Assembly (NCBI GenBank): GCA_963836405.1
Contig: CAWIJL010000016.1
Location: 1-64,000 of the forward strand
DNA length: 64,000 nucleotides
From: CAWIJJ01 sp963836405
GTDB lineage: Bacteria; Acidobacteriota; Terriglobia; Bryobacterales; Bryobacteraceae
Reading direction: 5' to 3'
The position numbers and the translations under genes were made by a program. The notes below the pieces were generated by a model. That model had not been told where the DNA came from and did no database searches. It saw only the letters and a program-made list of their open reading frames with translations. Numbering within the stretch: the first letter of the stretch is position 1; each line of letters begins with the position of its first letter. This document shows positions 29,371-39,202 of the stretch, piece after piece.

Positions 29371-31185
29371 GTGGAAGAAGAGGTCCTCGGAAAAGCCTAT
29401 GATCATGTGCTGATGCGCCGCCTTTTAGGCTACATGCGGCCGTATCGCGCTTATGTCGGAATCTCGGTACTGTTCCTACTCGGCCAATCGATTCTCCAGG
29501 TTCTGGGACCGTTGCTCACGCGCACCGCGGTGGACCGCTATTTGCAGCCGCGCCCCGGGGCACAGACTCTCTTCGATCCCATTTTGCCGGCCGATCCCTG
29601 GAGCGGACTGTCGCGCATCGCGCTGCTCTATCTGGCGGTCCTGGCCGGCACCTTCGTGACCGAGTTCGTGCAAACGTACCTGATGCAGTACACCGGACAG
29701 CTCGCCATGTTCGACCTGCGGCGCCAGCTCATGGAACATCTGCAGCGCCTGGATCTCTCGTTTTACGACCGCAATCCGGTGGGCCGCCTGGTGACGCGCG
29801 TCACCACCGACGTGGACGTGCTCAACGACCTTTTCGCCTCCGGGCTGGTGACGATTCTGGGCGACGTCATGGTGCTGTTGTTCATCCTGGCGGTGATGTT
29901 CCGGCTGAGTCCGCTTTTGACGCTGGTGATGCTGCTGGCGCTGCCGTTCGTGGTTCTGGTGACGGTGATCTTCCGGCGCAGCGTGACGGAGAGCTACCGG
30001 CGCATCCGCGTAGCCATCGCGCGCATCAACTCCTACCTTCAGGAGCACATTACCGGAATCGTGGTGCTCCAGCTCTTCAACCGCGAACGGCGCAGCGGGG
30101 AGGAGTTCGAAGTGGTCAACCGCCAGCACATGGACGCCTACAAAGACGCCATTCTCGCCTACGGGTGGTTCTACCCGGTGGTGGAGTTCATCTCCATGCT
30201 GGCGCTGGCCGCGATTCTCACCTATGGCGGGTTCCGCATCGAAAGCGGCGGCCTCACTCTGGGCGTGGTAGTAGCGTTCCTGCAATATGGCCTGCGATTT
30301 TTCCGGCCGATTCAGGACCTCAGCGAAAAGTACAACATCCTGCAATCGGCCATGGCTTCTTCCGAGCGGATCTTCAGGCTGCTCGACACCGAGCCCACGG
30401 TCCTGCCGCCTGCGGCTCCGCTGGAGGCGCCCGCCGCCATCGCCGCGGTCGAGTTCGACCACGTGTGGTTTGCCTACAAGGACGAGGACTGGGTGCTGCG
30501 CGACGTGAGCTTCCGGATCGAGCCGGGTGAAACCATCGCCGTGGTGGGCCACACAGGGGCGGGGAAGACCACCTTGATCAGCCTGCTGCTTCGCTTCTAC
30601 GACGTGCAGCAGGGAAGCATCCGGATCGGCGGCATCGACATTCGCCGCTTCGACCCGCTGGAGCTCCGGCGGCAGTTCGGCGTTGTCTTGCAGGATCCCT
30701 ACTTGTTCACCGGCACGCTGGCGGAAAACATCCGGCTGGGCACCGAGAGCATTCTGCCGGAGCATGTGGAATCGGCAGCCGAACAGGTCAACCTGCTGGA
30801 TTTCATTCGCAGCCTGCCGGAAGGATTCGCGCAGCCGGTCCGCGAACGCGGCAGCGGCCTTTCCACCGGGCAGAAGCAGCTCATCAGCTTCGCGCGCGCC
30901 CTTGCTCACAATCCGCGTTACCTGATTCTGGACGAGGCCACTTCCAGCGTGGACACGGAAACCGAATTCCGGGTGCGCGAGGCGCTGGCGCGCATGGTGG
31001 AGGGCCGCACGTCCATTGTGATCGCGCACCGGCTGTCCACCATCCAGCGCGCGGACCGCATCCTGGTAATGCACAAAGGCAAACTGCGCGAATCGGGCAC
31101 GCACCAGGAACTGCTGGCCGCGCGCGGCATTTACTATAAGCTGTACCAGCTTCAGTACAAAGACCAGGAAACGCAGGTAAGATAG
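29371..31185 (+). CDS. ABC transporter, fused permease and ATPase (exporter type)
   Basis: A 604-residue half-transporter, probably a homodimeric lipid or drug exporter. The six-helix membrane domain covers about residues 15-330, with the coupling region SYLQEHITGIVVLQLFNRERR. The ATPase has Walker A VGHTGAGKTTL, Q-loop VVLQDPYLF, signature LSTGQKQLISFARAL, Walker B LILDEATSSVD and switch His in IAHRLSTI. I take the GTG at 29371 (VEEEVLGKAYD) as start, since a GGAG lies just before it and homology begins here. The longer frame from 29209 would overlap the divergent kinase gene. Confidence 0.92.
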   Translation: MEEEVLGKAYDHVLMRRLLGYMRPYRAYVGISVLFLLGQSILQVLGPLLTRTAVDRYLQPRPGAQTLFDPILPADPWSGLSRIALLYLAVLAGTFVTEFVQTYLMQYTGQLAMFDLRRQLMEHLQRLDLSFYDRNPVGRLVTRVTTDVDVLNDLFASGLVTILGDVMVLLFILAVMFRLSPLLTLVMLLALPFVVLVTVIFRRSVTESYRRIRVAIARINSYLQEHITGIVVLQLFNRERRSGEEFEVVNRQHMDAYKDAILAYGWFYPVVEFISMLALAAILTYGGFRIESGGLTLGVVVAFLQYGLRFFRPIQDLSEKYNILQSAMASSERIFRLLDTEPTVLPPAAPLEAPAAIAAVEFDHVWFAYKDEDWVLRDVSFRIEPGETIAVVGHTGAGKTTLISLLLRFYDVQQGSIRIGGIDIRRFDPLELRRQFGVVLQDPYLFTGTLAENIRLGTESILPEHVESAAEQVNLLDFIRSLPEGFAQPVRERGSGLSTGQKQLISFARALAHNPRYLILDEATSSVDTETEFRVREALARMVEGRTSIVIAHRLSTIQRADRILVMHKGKLRESGTHQELLAARGIYYKLYQLQYKDQETQVR

Positions 31186-31198
31186 CGGCGCGGTGCGG

Positions 31199-32518
31199 CT
31201 ATTTTGCGGGGGCGGCCGGGTCGAAGTTCCGGTACGCCTGGTCGAGGATTTCGACGACGTGAAGGACGCGCTGCCCGGCGCCGTGGAGCCTGACCCCCGC
31301 CTGCAACTGAAGCAGGCAGCCGGGATTGGCGGTAGCCACGATGCCCGCCCGGCTGGCGTTCACCGACTTCATCTTGCTGGCCAGGATCTGCGCCGACATG
31401 GCGGTTTGAACGACGTTGTAGATGCCCGCGCTGCCGCAGCAGATATCAGCGCCGCTCATCTCCCGCAACGTCAGGCCCGGCACGGCCTCGAGCAGCTTCC
31501 TGGGCGCCGAGCGGACACGCTGTCCGTGCGCGAGGTGGCACGAATCCTGGTAAGTGACGGTTTCGTTTACCGGGCCCATGCGGAGATCGAGGTCCACGGA
31601 AGCCATAAACTCGGTCACATCCCGCATTTTCCCGGCGAACTCGCGGGCCCTCGCCGCATAATCCGGGTCGTCCCCCAGCAACTCGCCATATTCTTTCAGA
31701 GTGGAGCCGCAGCCGGCGGCGTTGGTAATGATGGCGTCGAAGTTGCCGTCGAGGATGGCGTCGATGTTGCGGCGGGCCAGCACCTTCGCCTCTTCCTTCA
31801 GCCCGGAATGCACGTGCAGCGCGCCGCAGCATCCCTGGCCGCCGGGAATCGACACCTGGCATCCGTTCTTCTGGAGCACCCGCACGGTGGCTTCGTTAAG
31901 CCGCGCGAACGCCACGTTGGCGATGCACCCGGCAAGGAACGCGACGCGGTGGCGCTGCTCTCCTTCGGCCGCGAAGGTCTTTCCGATCTGGCTGAAGAAG
32001 AACGGCGGATCGGCTTTGGGCGCAAGCTGCGCCATGTCTCCCAGGCGGCCCAGCATCTTCAGGACCCCGAGCGCGCCTACCAGTTTCTCGAGTCCACTCG
32101 CCTGGTAGAGATAGAGCAGGGATCCGGCGGCGGTCAGCGCCGCGCGCGATTGCAGGAGGTACCCGAAAACGAAGCGCTGCAGGAGCCGCGCGCCCAAACC
32201 GCGCTCGGTTTGCGCCTGGATCTGCTCGCGCGCGTCCTCGACCATACGGCCGTAGGGCACCCCGGACGGGCACGCCGATTCGCATCCGCGGCAGGCCAGG
32301 CACAGGTTGATGTGCTCGATGTAAGAAGCCCCGACGGGCGCGCCTTTCGCCACCTGCACCATCTGGTATACCCGGCCGCGCGGCGAGTCCATTTCGAGAC
32401 CCAGTTCGCGGTACGTCGGGCAGGCGTTCAGGCAGAGGCCGCAATGGACGCAGCGGTCCAGGTCCCACTGCTTAGGTCCGGCTTCGCGAGTTTCAGATAC
32501 GGCCGTAGAGTCGCCCAC
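31199..32518 (-). CDS. glcF: Glycolate oxidase iron-sulfur subunit (GlcF-like)
   Basis: A 439-residue protein with two N-terminal 4Fe-4S motifs, CVHCGLCLNACPTYREL and CLACRGCESACPSGVPYG. Two CCG-type heterodisulfide-reductase-like modules follow (GCIANVAF, GGQGCCGALH, DSCHLAHGQR, ADICCGSAGIYN, ANPGCLLQL). In bacteria GlcD, GlcE and GlcF together oxidise glycolate or related 2-hydroxyacids. Start overlaps the glcE stop by 26 bp, so these two are coupled. No glcD-like FAD subunit is in the window. Confidence 0.9.
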   Translation of the reverse strand: MGDSTAVSETREAGPKQWDLDRCVHCGLCLNACPTYRELGLEMDSPRGRVYQMVQVAKGAPVGASYIEHINLCLACRGCESACPSGVPYGRMVEDAREQIQAQTERGLGARLLQRFVFGYLLQSRAALTAAGSLLYLYQASGLEKLVGALGVLKMLGRLGDMAQLAPKADPPFFFSQIGKTFAAEGEQRHRVAFLAGCIANVAFARLNEATVRVLQKNGCQVSIPGGQGCCGALHVHSGLKEEAKVLARRNIDAILDGNFDAIITNAAGCGSTLKEYGELLGDDPDYAARAREFAGKMRDVTEFMASVDLDLRMGPVNETVTYQDSCHLAHGQRVRSAPRKLLEAVPGLTLREMSGADICCGSAGIYNVVQTAMSAQILASKMKSVNASRAGIVATANPGCLLQLQAGVRLHGAGQRVLHVVEILDQAYRNFDPAAPAK

Positions 32519-33668
32519 GATTCAGTATGTTCCCCGGGTCGAAAAGTTGTTTCACGCGGCGCATGATCTCCAGGTCGGCGCCCGGCTCCGGCCACAACTC
32601 CGCGCCGCGCTTCCACTCCTCGGGCGCGAACTCCATCACCGCGCGCCATTTGCGCTCCACCGCGTCGCGCAGCCAGTCCGCCGCCGCTTCCAACTCCGCG
32701 AAGTAGCCGTAGCATACCCCGGTGCCGGCGCGCGCCACCGCCGGCCCTTCAAAGGAGGCCATCACCGCTTCCAGTTTCTTCAGCGTACACGAGACGCGGA
32801 CCACCGCGCCATTGCCGTGCCGGTCCAGAAACACGGGCGTGAATTCCTGTACGTGCCGCCAGAGCAGGCGGTCCTGCCGCTCGTCGTCGAACGCCACGCC
32901 GCCTTCGAAATTCGCCAGTTCGCGCTCATACCGTTCCATGGCCTCGGGATTTCCGCCGGCCCGCACGGCGAGAACCCAGGCACGATTTCCGATGGTGGCG
33001 GCGGCGGCCGGATTGAGCAGATCGAGCGACGCGGGCTGCAGCGCTCCGGCCAGAATCCGGTCGCGGGCGGCCACGGCCTCCTGCGCGGTGGCGAAGGGAA
33101 GCAGAAAACTGCGTTCGGCCTCGGGCATCGGAGTTACTTTGAAGTTCACGACCGCAATGGCCGCCAGCGTTCCGAACGAGCCGATCATCAGCTTGGCCAT
33201 ATCGAGGCCCGCCACGTTCTTCACCACCATGCCGCCGGACTGCACCAGTTTGCCTTCCGTAGTGGCGAACTGCATCCCGATCACCACGTCCCGCGCGGTG
33301 CCGAACAACAGCCGGCGCGGGCCGCTGCAGTTGGCGGCCACCACGCCTCCCACCGTTGCCTGTTCGGCAAATGGAGGATCGAGCGGCACCATCTGGCGGT
33401 TGGCTTCGAGCAGGCTGCGAAATTCCCGCCACGGCATGCCGGCCTCCACGCTCGCCGTCAAATCGTAGGGCTCGTACTGGAGCACGCGGCACATGGCGCG
33501 GGTGGAAACGGCCTCGTCGGCGCAAAACGCGGGCCCGCCCATGCCGCGCTTGGAGCCGTGGCCGCACAGCGAAACGGTGCGTTCGTGCTGTGCCGCCCAA
33601 CGCAGTTTCTCCGCCAGTTCCCGAGCGTTTTCCGGTGTGTGCATCGGCCAGAGATAATGATAAGCCAT
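32493..33668 (-). CDS. glcE: Glycolate oxidase FAD-binding subunit (GlcE-like)
   Basis: A 391-residue VAO/PCMH-type flavoprotein. FAD-binding elements are TVGGVVAANCSGPRRLLFG, TEGKLVQSGGMVVKNVAG and MIGSFGTLAAIAVVNFKVTP; it ends with the family tail KQLFDPGNILNRGRLYGRI. It overlaps glcF by 26 bp. The ATG at 33668 has GAGGG six bases upstream; an inner ATG at 33644 is possible. Its start codon overlaps the start codon of the divergent DUF72 gene by two bases, so any promoter must lie inside the opposite gene. Confidence 0.88.
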   Translation of the reverse strand: MAYHYLWPMHTPENARELAEKLRWAAQHERTVSLCGHGSKRGMGGPAFCADEAVSTRAMCRVLQYEPYDLTASVEAGMPWREFRSLLEANRQMVPLDPPFAEQATVGGVVAANCSGPRRLLFGTARDVVIGMQFATTEGKLVQSGGMVVKNVAGLDMAKLMIGSFGTLAAIAVVNFKVTPMPEAERSFLLPFATAQEAVAARDRILAGALQPASLDLLNPAAAATIGNRAWVLAVRAGGNPEAMERYERELANFEGGVAFDDERQDRLLWRHVQEFTPVFLDRHGNGAVVRVSCTLKKLEAVMASFEGPAVARAGTGVCYGYFAELEAAADWLRDAVERKWRAVMEFAPEEWKRGAELWPEPGADLEIMRRVKQLFDPGNILNRGRLYGRI

Positions 33669-34374
33669 GGCGACCCTCTACGCCGGTACTTCCGGCTTCG
33701 CGTACACCTCCTGGAAGCCGAATTTCTACCCGGCAAAGCTACCCTCCAACCAGTACCTGAAGCACTACGCGACGCGCCTCAACTGCGTGGAAGTGAACTA
33801 CACTTTCCGCCGCCTGCCCTCGGCGGCCACGCTGCAGGCGTGGGTGGAGGCGACGCCGGCCGGTTTCGTCTTCGCCGTCAAAGCGAACATGCGGATCACC
33901 CACATTCAACGCCTGAAAAACGCCGGGCCCTCCACCGAGATCTTCTTCAAGGCGATCGACCCGCTGCGCACCTCCCGCCGCCTCGGCCCGGTGCTGTTCC
34001 AACTGCCACCGCAACTCAAGTGCGATCTCGCGCTGCTGCGCGACTACCTGCCGCTGCTTCCCGAAGGCATGCGCTACGCTTTCGAGTTCCGCCACGAATC
34101 GTGGCTTTCCGAGGCGGTCTACGAACTGCTTCGCGAGCGCCACATCTCGCTGTGTGTGGCCGAATCCGAGCGGCTGGAGGTGCCGGAGGCGATCACTGCG
34201 GATTTCGTCTATTACCGCCTGCGCAAGCCGGACTACACCGAGGCCGACATCGACGCCTTCGCGGCGCGCGCCCGCAACCTGCTGGCCACCGGCAGGGACC
34301 TCTACCTCATGTTCAAGCACGAAGATACCCCCGACGGCGCCCTCAACGCGGAGCTACTCTTGAAGAAGCTATGA
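33667..34374 (+). CDS. DUF72 (YecE-like) protein
   Basis: A 235-residue TIM-barrel-like protein of the DUF72 family, of unknown biochemical role. Visible signatures are AGTSGFAYTSWKPNFYP at the N-terminus, YATRLNCVEVNYTFRRLP, FVFAVKANMRITHIQRL, LGPVLFQLPPQLKCD, YAFEFRHESWLSE and the end DLYLMFKHEDTPDGALNA. Length is normal. The stop overlaps the next gene in an ATGA arrangement, so the two are probably translated together. Confidence 0.9.
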   Translation: MATLYAGTSGFAYTSWKPNFYPAKLPSNQYLKHYATRLNCVEVNYTFRRLPSAATLQAWVEATPAGFVFAVKANMRITHIQRLKNAGPSTEIFFKAIDPLRTSRRLGPVLFQLPPQLKCDLALLRDYLPLLPEGMRYAFEFRHESWLSEAVYELLRERHISLCVAESERLEVPEAITADFVYYRLRKPDYTEADIDAFAARARNLLATGRDLYLMFKHEDTPDGALNAELLLKKL

Positions 34375-35984
34375 GACGCGTGCTGCTGATGCTGCTCCCG
34401 GCGCTTGCCGCGGCGCAATCCTACTCCGCGCACAGCGGCTGGAACTTCGACGATACGCTGCACGCCGCAACTGAAATTTTCGCCGGCCGCATCGTGGCCG
34501 GATCGGCGGCGGACTCCGGAGCGGAAGTCCGGGTTGCCGCCACCATCCGGGTGATCCGTGTGCTGAAGGGGACGGCCGCGCCGGGCTCGGACCTGCGACT
34601 CGAATGGACGTATCAACCGGCGCCTAACCAGGGTCCGGCCGTCACCACCTCGGTGCCGCGCTCCACCGGTATCTTCTTTGCCCGCAAGCAGCCCTCGGGC
34701 GCCTACGAAGCCCTGCGCGCTTCCGGCATGCCGGCCCTGATCGGCGGGTTCCTACTGCCGGTGCCCGAGACCGCGCCCTCGTCCGCGCTGCTCTATACGC
34801 CGGACATGCCGGTGCAGGCCAAGCTCGCGCGCGAACTTGCGGCCGCGATGCAGGGGTGGGCCCCGGGCCTCGTCGAACGACCGGCTACGGAGGCCGCCCG
34901 CCTTGCTTCACTTTCCTACCAGGCGCTCGCCATGACGCTGGAGCAGTTGGAACCCGCGCAGGTATTGCCGGTCTTCCAATATCTATCCACCCTCGGCGAC
35001 ATCAATTTGCGATCCGCCGGCCTGCTGGGCCGCCTCGCCTCGGGCGACAATTCGGCGATCTTCGAGGTGGAACAAGATCTGCCCCGTATCGCCGCGTCCG
35101 TGGGAGCCGGCAGTTTCGGTCCGCGCATCATGGGGTTCGACACCAGCCGGGATCTCGCGGCCACCCATGCGCTGGCCCGGATCGGACTGAGCGAAACCCC
35201 GCTGCCGGGCGTCGAAGGCGGGATGGTCTTCCGCCTGGCCGCCACACGCAGTCCCGAATTCCTGCCCTACCTGATGGTCCTGACGAAAAGCCCGGACCCG
35301 GGCACGCGCGGCGGAGCCCTGATGGGAATGTGCCTGTTGCTGCGCAACGTGAAGACCCTCTGGCAGCCGGACATGGACGCCCACTGCCCCACCCATGCGC
35401 CGCTCAATGACGCGGAACAGGAACGGCGCGATATGGAATTCTGGACGTCGTGGTGGACAGCGCAACGCGGGGAGATCGCCAAAACCGTCCGGCTGCCCGA
35501 CGCGATCGTTCCCGCCCGCTACTATGCCGGGCCGCCGGCGGGACTCGCGGAGGTTACGGACATACCGCTCGAAGTGCGGCTTGGGGGTCTGCTCGGCATG
35601 AGCGCGGCGCGGAGCCAGGCCAGCCACTATCACGCGGGCGGCGATGACGTGGAAGGCCCTCCCCCAGGTCCGCCGGATCCGGTCTTCGGCCAACTCCCGG
35701 AAGCCGATCGACCGGTGTATCAGCGGATCCTCGATACGGCCAACGCCAAACTCGAGCAGAACCGGCAGCGGGCGATGGACATTATCAACGCGGCGCGGAT
35801 GGCCGGAACCCTCGCAGACCGTAGCAGTCTCGAATCGATCGAGGCCGAGCGCCAGGCGGTGCTCGCTGCCGCGGTCGCGGAACTGCGCGCCGGCCTGTCG
35901 CCGCAAGGGTGGCAGGCGCTGGAACGGTTCCTCATGAACATGGCAATCCGGGTACTGCGGGCGAACCCTCCGGAACGGAAGTAA
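34371..35984 (+). CDS. Secreted protein of unknown function, acidobacterial type
   Basis: A 537-residue protein with a signal peptide (MRRVLLMLLPALAAAQS). I do not recognise a family. The first 120 residues are beta-rich (ATEIFAGRIVAG, VRVAATIRVIRVLKG), a pattern seen in periplasmic proteins with a Tyr/Ser-exposed barrel. After that come helices with Ala/Leu repeats (about residues 170-330), reminiscent of HEAT-type repeats (LSTLGDINLRSAGLLGRLAS), and a last Arg/Ala-rich helical end. The frame stays open 600 codons further upstream, but that part runs antisense to glcE and the DUF72 start region and has no protein-like composition; the ATG at 34371 is translationally coupled to DUF72. Confidence 0.78.
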   Translation: MRRVLLMLLPALAAAQSYSAHSGWNFDDTLHAATEIFAGRIVAGSAADSGAEVRVAATIRVIRVLKGTAAPGSDLRLEWTYQPAPNQGPAVTTSVPRSTGIFFARKQPSGAYEALRASGMPALIGGFLLPVPETAPSSALLYTPDMPVQAKLARELAAAMQGWAPGLVERPATEAARLASLSYQALAMTLEQLEPAQVLPVFQYLSTLGDINLRSAGLLGRLASGDNSAIFEVEQDLPRIAASVGAGSFGPRIMGFDTSRDLAATHALARIGLSETPLPGVEGGMVFRLAATRSPEFLPYLMVLTKSPDPGTRGGALMGMCLLLRNVKTLWQPDMDAHCPTHAPLNDAEQERRDMEFWTSWWTAQRGEIAKTVRLPDAIVPARYYAGPPAGLAEVTDIPLEVRLGGLLGMSAARSQASHYHAGGDDVEGPPPGPPDPVFGQLPEADRPVYQRILDTANAKLEQNRQRAMDIINAARMAGTLADRSSLESIEAERQAVLAAAVAELRAGLSPQGWQALERFLMNMAIRVLRANPPERK

Positions 35985-36046
35985 TCGCCGCGGCGGACAA
36001 AATCGCTTCCGAGCGGTTTATCATATCCTTCATCGGAGGCTTCAGC

Positions 36047-39000
36047 TTGCGTTTCGCCGCCCTGCTCCTGAGTGCGCTGTGCCCGGCCGCCTGGGCGCAG
36101 CCGGCGGTGGTATCGGCGTCCGTGCTCGGCCCGCTCGCGTGGCGCAGTATCGGTCCCGCCGCTACCGGCGGGCGGATCGCCGACATCGCGGTCGCCAGGG
36201 GGCCGGGCCGGCCCGAAGAGATCTACATCGGTACCACCACGGGCGGGGTCTTCAAGAGCGTCAACGGGGGCGTCTCGTTCAGCCCGATTTTCGACAATGC
36301 CGGGGCGATGATGTCCATCGGCGCGGTGGCGGTTGCGCCCTCCAACCCGAACGTCGTGTGGGTGGGGACGGGCGAAGCCGACAACCGGCAATCGTCATCC
36401 TGGGGCGACGGCGTGTACAAATCGGCTGACGGCGGCATCACGTGGCAAAAGATGGGCCTCGCCGATACGCGGCACATTGGCCGCATCGTCATCGATCCCA
36501 CCGATCCGGACACAGTCTATGTGGCCGCCGTGGGACATCTGTGGGGGCCCAACACGGAACGCGGCGTTTTCAAAACCACAGACGGCGGGCGCACCTTCAC
36601 GCGCGTGCTGTACCGCGACGAGAACACCGGCGCCATCGACCTGGCGCTCGACCGGCGCCAACCGAATACACTCTATGCGGCGCTCTACCAGCGCCAGCGC
36701 AAGGGCTGGGGTTTTAATGGCGGGGGGCCGGGAAGCGGCATCTTCCGCTCGACCGACGGCGGCGGCTCCTGGACCGAACTCACCAAAGGACTGCCCGAAG
36801 GCGACAAGGGACGCATCGGCCTCACGCTGTTTGCGGGCGACCCGCGCATCGTCTACGCCATCGTGGAAGCGGATGCCACGGGCGGGCGCGGCGTGACGGA
36901 AGACCAGCCCGCCCGAGGACGCGGCGCGGCTCCTGCGCCAACCCCGGTTGCCCCCCGCAGCGGCATCTACCGCAGCCTGGACGGCGGAGACAACTGGGAG
37001 CATCTCTCGCCTCTCAACCCGCGGCCCATGTATTACAGCCGAATCTATCTCGACCCGGCGCAGGCAAACCGCGTCTACATCATGGGGTCGAATCGCGGCT
37101 TCTATATTTCCGACGATGGCGGACGCAATTTCCGCGACGTCTTCTCCGGCGTGCACAGCGAGGACCACGCGCTGTGGATCGACCCGGAAAATACCAGCCG
37201 GCTGATCATCGGCGGCGACGGCGGCGTATCCATCTCCTTTGACCGCGGCCTGTCCTGGCTCTTCCGCAGCAACCTGCCGCTGGGCCAGTTCTACACCATT
37301 TCCGCCAATAACCAGGATCCGTTCCTGGTCTGCGGCGGGCTCCAGGATAACGGAAGCTGGTGCACGCCGTCGGCCACCAACATGAGCTACGGCATCTCGT
37401 TCAAAGACGCCTTCAACGTAGGTTCCGGAGACGGCATGCATGCCCTGTTCGTGGACGACCGCACCTTACTGGTCAGCTCGCAGAACGGGGCCACTAACCG
37501 GCTTGACCTTCCCAGCATGGAACGGCAATACATCGGGCCCGTGCAAGCGGGTGAACGGCCGCAGTCGGGAAATCCGGGTTACCGCTGGTATTGGACTTCG
37601 CCGCTGATCGTTTCGCACTTCAACTCGAATGTGATCTATACGGGCGCCAACCGTCTGTTCCGTTCCGAGGACCGCGGCGTAACCTGGAAGGCCGTCGGTC
37701 CGGACCTCACCGCCGCCATCGATCGCGAGCAGTTGCAGATGATGGGCGGACCGGTTCCCGCCCGCGCCCTTTCCCGCCACGACGGCCAGCCGAACTTCAG
37801 CGCGCTTACGGCTATCGCCGAATCGCCACTCGACCGCAACGTCCTCTATACAGGCGCGGACGACGGGACGCTTCAGGTGACTCGCGACACGGGCCAGCAT
37901 TGGACCAAGCTCACGGCCAACCTGCGCGGGCTGCCGCGCATGCTGAACATCAGCGGCATCGAGGCGTCGCGGTTCGCCGCCGGACGCGTTTACGTCACGG
38001 TGGACGGCCATTTCAACGACGACTACCACGCCTACATTTTCTCGAGCGAGGACTACGGGCATACGTGGCGGGCGCTCGGCACGGGACTGCCGGAGGCCTC
38101 GGCACACGCGATCCGCGAGCACCCCGCCAATCCCGATTTTCTGGTGGCGGGCCTTGAAACGGGCGCATGGGCCACCTTCGATCGAGGCGCGCATTGGACG
38201 CCGCTGGGCACGAGCCTGCCGCCGGTGCCCGTGTACGACCTTCTGTTTCAGCAGAGTACGGGAGCGCTGGTGCTCGGCACCCACGGGCGCGGAATCTGGG
38301 TGCTCGACAACGCCGCGGCGCTGGCCGGGCTCACGCCGGACGTGCTCGGCGGTGAAGGCCGCCTCTTCCCGGCGCTTCCCGCGCGCAAGAGGACCATCTA
38401 CACCAACCAGGCGTGGTTCGGCGCCGGCGAGTTCTTCGCCCCCAATCCACCCTTCGGCGCGGTGCTCACCTACTATTTGCCCCGTTCTTCGGAGTCCGTC
38501 CGCATCGTAATCTCCGATGCCGCGGGGAAACCCATCCGCACGATGCGGGGTCCTGCCTCGGCGGGCTTGAATCGCGCCTGTTGGGATCTGCGGCGCGACC
38601 CGGCGCCGGCAGCGCCGGGCGTGCCGCCGCCCGGCGCCTGCGCCCCGACTTCCGGCCGTGGAGGCGGTCCGCAGGTGGAGCCTGGAAAGTATCGCGTCAC
38701 GATCTCCGGCGCCGGGGGAACGGACCTTTCGAGTGACTTGAAGGTGGAGCCGGATCCCCGGTTTCCACTCTCCGCCGCGGACCGCGCGGCCCACGAAAGT
38801 GCCGTGATGAGCGCGTACAGACTGCAGCAGCAGTTGGGCGCGGCGCGCGCCGCGGTGCAGTCCGCAAGCGGGCAGTTGGCTTCCCTGCGCCAGACCGCTC
38901 CGAAGTCCGGGTCGGCGAGGCTCGAGAAGGCCTCGGCTGCCCTGCTGCATTCGCAGGCCGAGATTTTCCGCGTGCTCAGCGCCACGGCCGCCGTTCAAAA

Positions 39001-39193
39001 CGCGATGGATGCGTATGCCGGTCCGCCAACCGCCGCGCAGCTCCGGCAACTCGACTGGGCCTGGGAAGATGCCCAAGCTTCAGTGGCGGCGCTGAACAGC
39101 GTGATCCGCGAGGAACTCCCCGCGCTTCGTTCGGCCGCCGGCGGGGCTGTGAAGTGGCAGGAGATCGTCCCGGTGGCAGTGCCGGTGCGTTAA
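36047..39193 (+). CDS. Secreted Asp-box (sortilin/BNR-type) repeat protein
   Basis: A 1048-residue exported beta-propeller protein. At least ten Asp-box motifs (S/T-x-D-x-G-x-T-W/F) recur at 50-100 residue intervals, among them GVFKSVNGGVSF, GVYKSADGGITW, GVFKTTDGGRTF, GIFRSTDGGGSW, GIYRSLDGGDNW, LFRSEDRGVTW and HIFSSEDYGHTW-like SSEDYGHTW. This is the architecture of VPS10/sortilin-type and sialidase-like propellers; catalytic residues of sialidases are not evident. After about residue 900 comes an alpha-helical tail. The start is a TTG with GGAGG seven bases upstream, followed by a signal peptide (RFAALLLSALCPAAWAQ). Sugar or peptide binding is possible. Confidence 0.82.
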   Translation: MRFAALLLSALCPAAWAQPAVVSASVLGPLAWRSIGPAATGGRIADIAVARGPGRPEEIYIGTTTGGVFKSVNGGVSFSPIFDNAGAMMSIGAVAVAPSNPNVVWVGTGEADNRQSSSWGDGVYKSADGGITWQKMGLADTRHIGRIVIDPTDPDTVYVAAVGHLWGPNTERGVFKTTDGGRTFTRVLYRDENTGAIDLALDRRQPNTLYAALYQRQRKGWGFNGGGPGSGIFRSTDGGGSWTELTKGLPEGDKGRIGLTLFAGDPRIVYAIVEADATGGRGVTEDQPARGRGAAPAPTPVAPRSGIYRSLDGGDNWEHLSPLNPRPMYYSRIYLDPAQANRVYIMGSNRGFYISDDGGRNFRDVFSGVHSEDHALWIDPENTSRLIIGGDGGVSISFDRGLSWLFRSNLPLGQFYTISANNQDPFLVCGGLQDNGSWCTPSATNMSYGISFKDAFNVGSGDGMHALFVDDRTLLVSSQNGATNRLDLPSMERQYIGPVQAGERPQSGNPGYRWYWTSPLIVSHFNSNVIYTGANRLFRSEDRGVTWKAVGPDLTAAIDREQLQMMGGPVPARALSRHDGQPNFSALTAIAESPLDRNVLYTGADDGTLQVTRDTGQHWTKLTANLRGLPRMLNISGIEASRFAAGRVYVTVDGHFNDDYHAYIFSSEDYGHTWRALGTGLPEASAHAIREHPANPDFLVAGLETGAWATFDRGAHWTPLGTSLPPVPVYDLLFQQSTGALVLGTHGRGIWVLDNAAALAGLTPDVLGGEGRLFPALPARKRTIYTNQAWFGAGEFFAPNPPFGAVLTYYLPRSSESVRIVISDAAGKPIRTMRGPASAGLNRACWDLRRDPAPAAPGVPPPGACAPTSGRGGGPQVEPGKYRVTISGAGGTDLSSDLKVEPDPRFPLSAADRAAHESAVMSAYRLQQQLGAARAAVQSASGQLASLRQTAPKSGSARLEKASAALLHSQAEIFRVLSATAAVQNAMDAYAGPPTAAQLRQLDWAWEDAQASVAALNSVIREELPALRSAAGGAVKWQEIVPVAVPVR

Positions 39194-39202
39194 CATGCAC
39201 CC

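Noticed and set aside
32547..34370. A 600-codon N-terminal extension of the secreted protein at 34371-35984
   Set aside because: The extension is antisense to glcE and overlaps DUF72. The ATG at 34371 has a signal peptide directly behind it and is coupled to the DUF72 stop.
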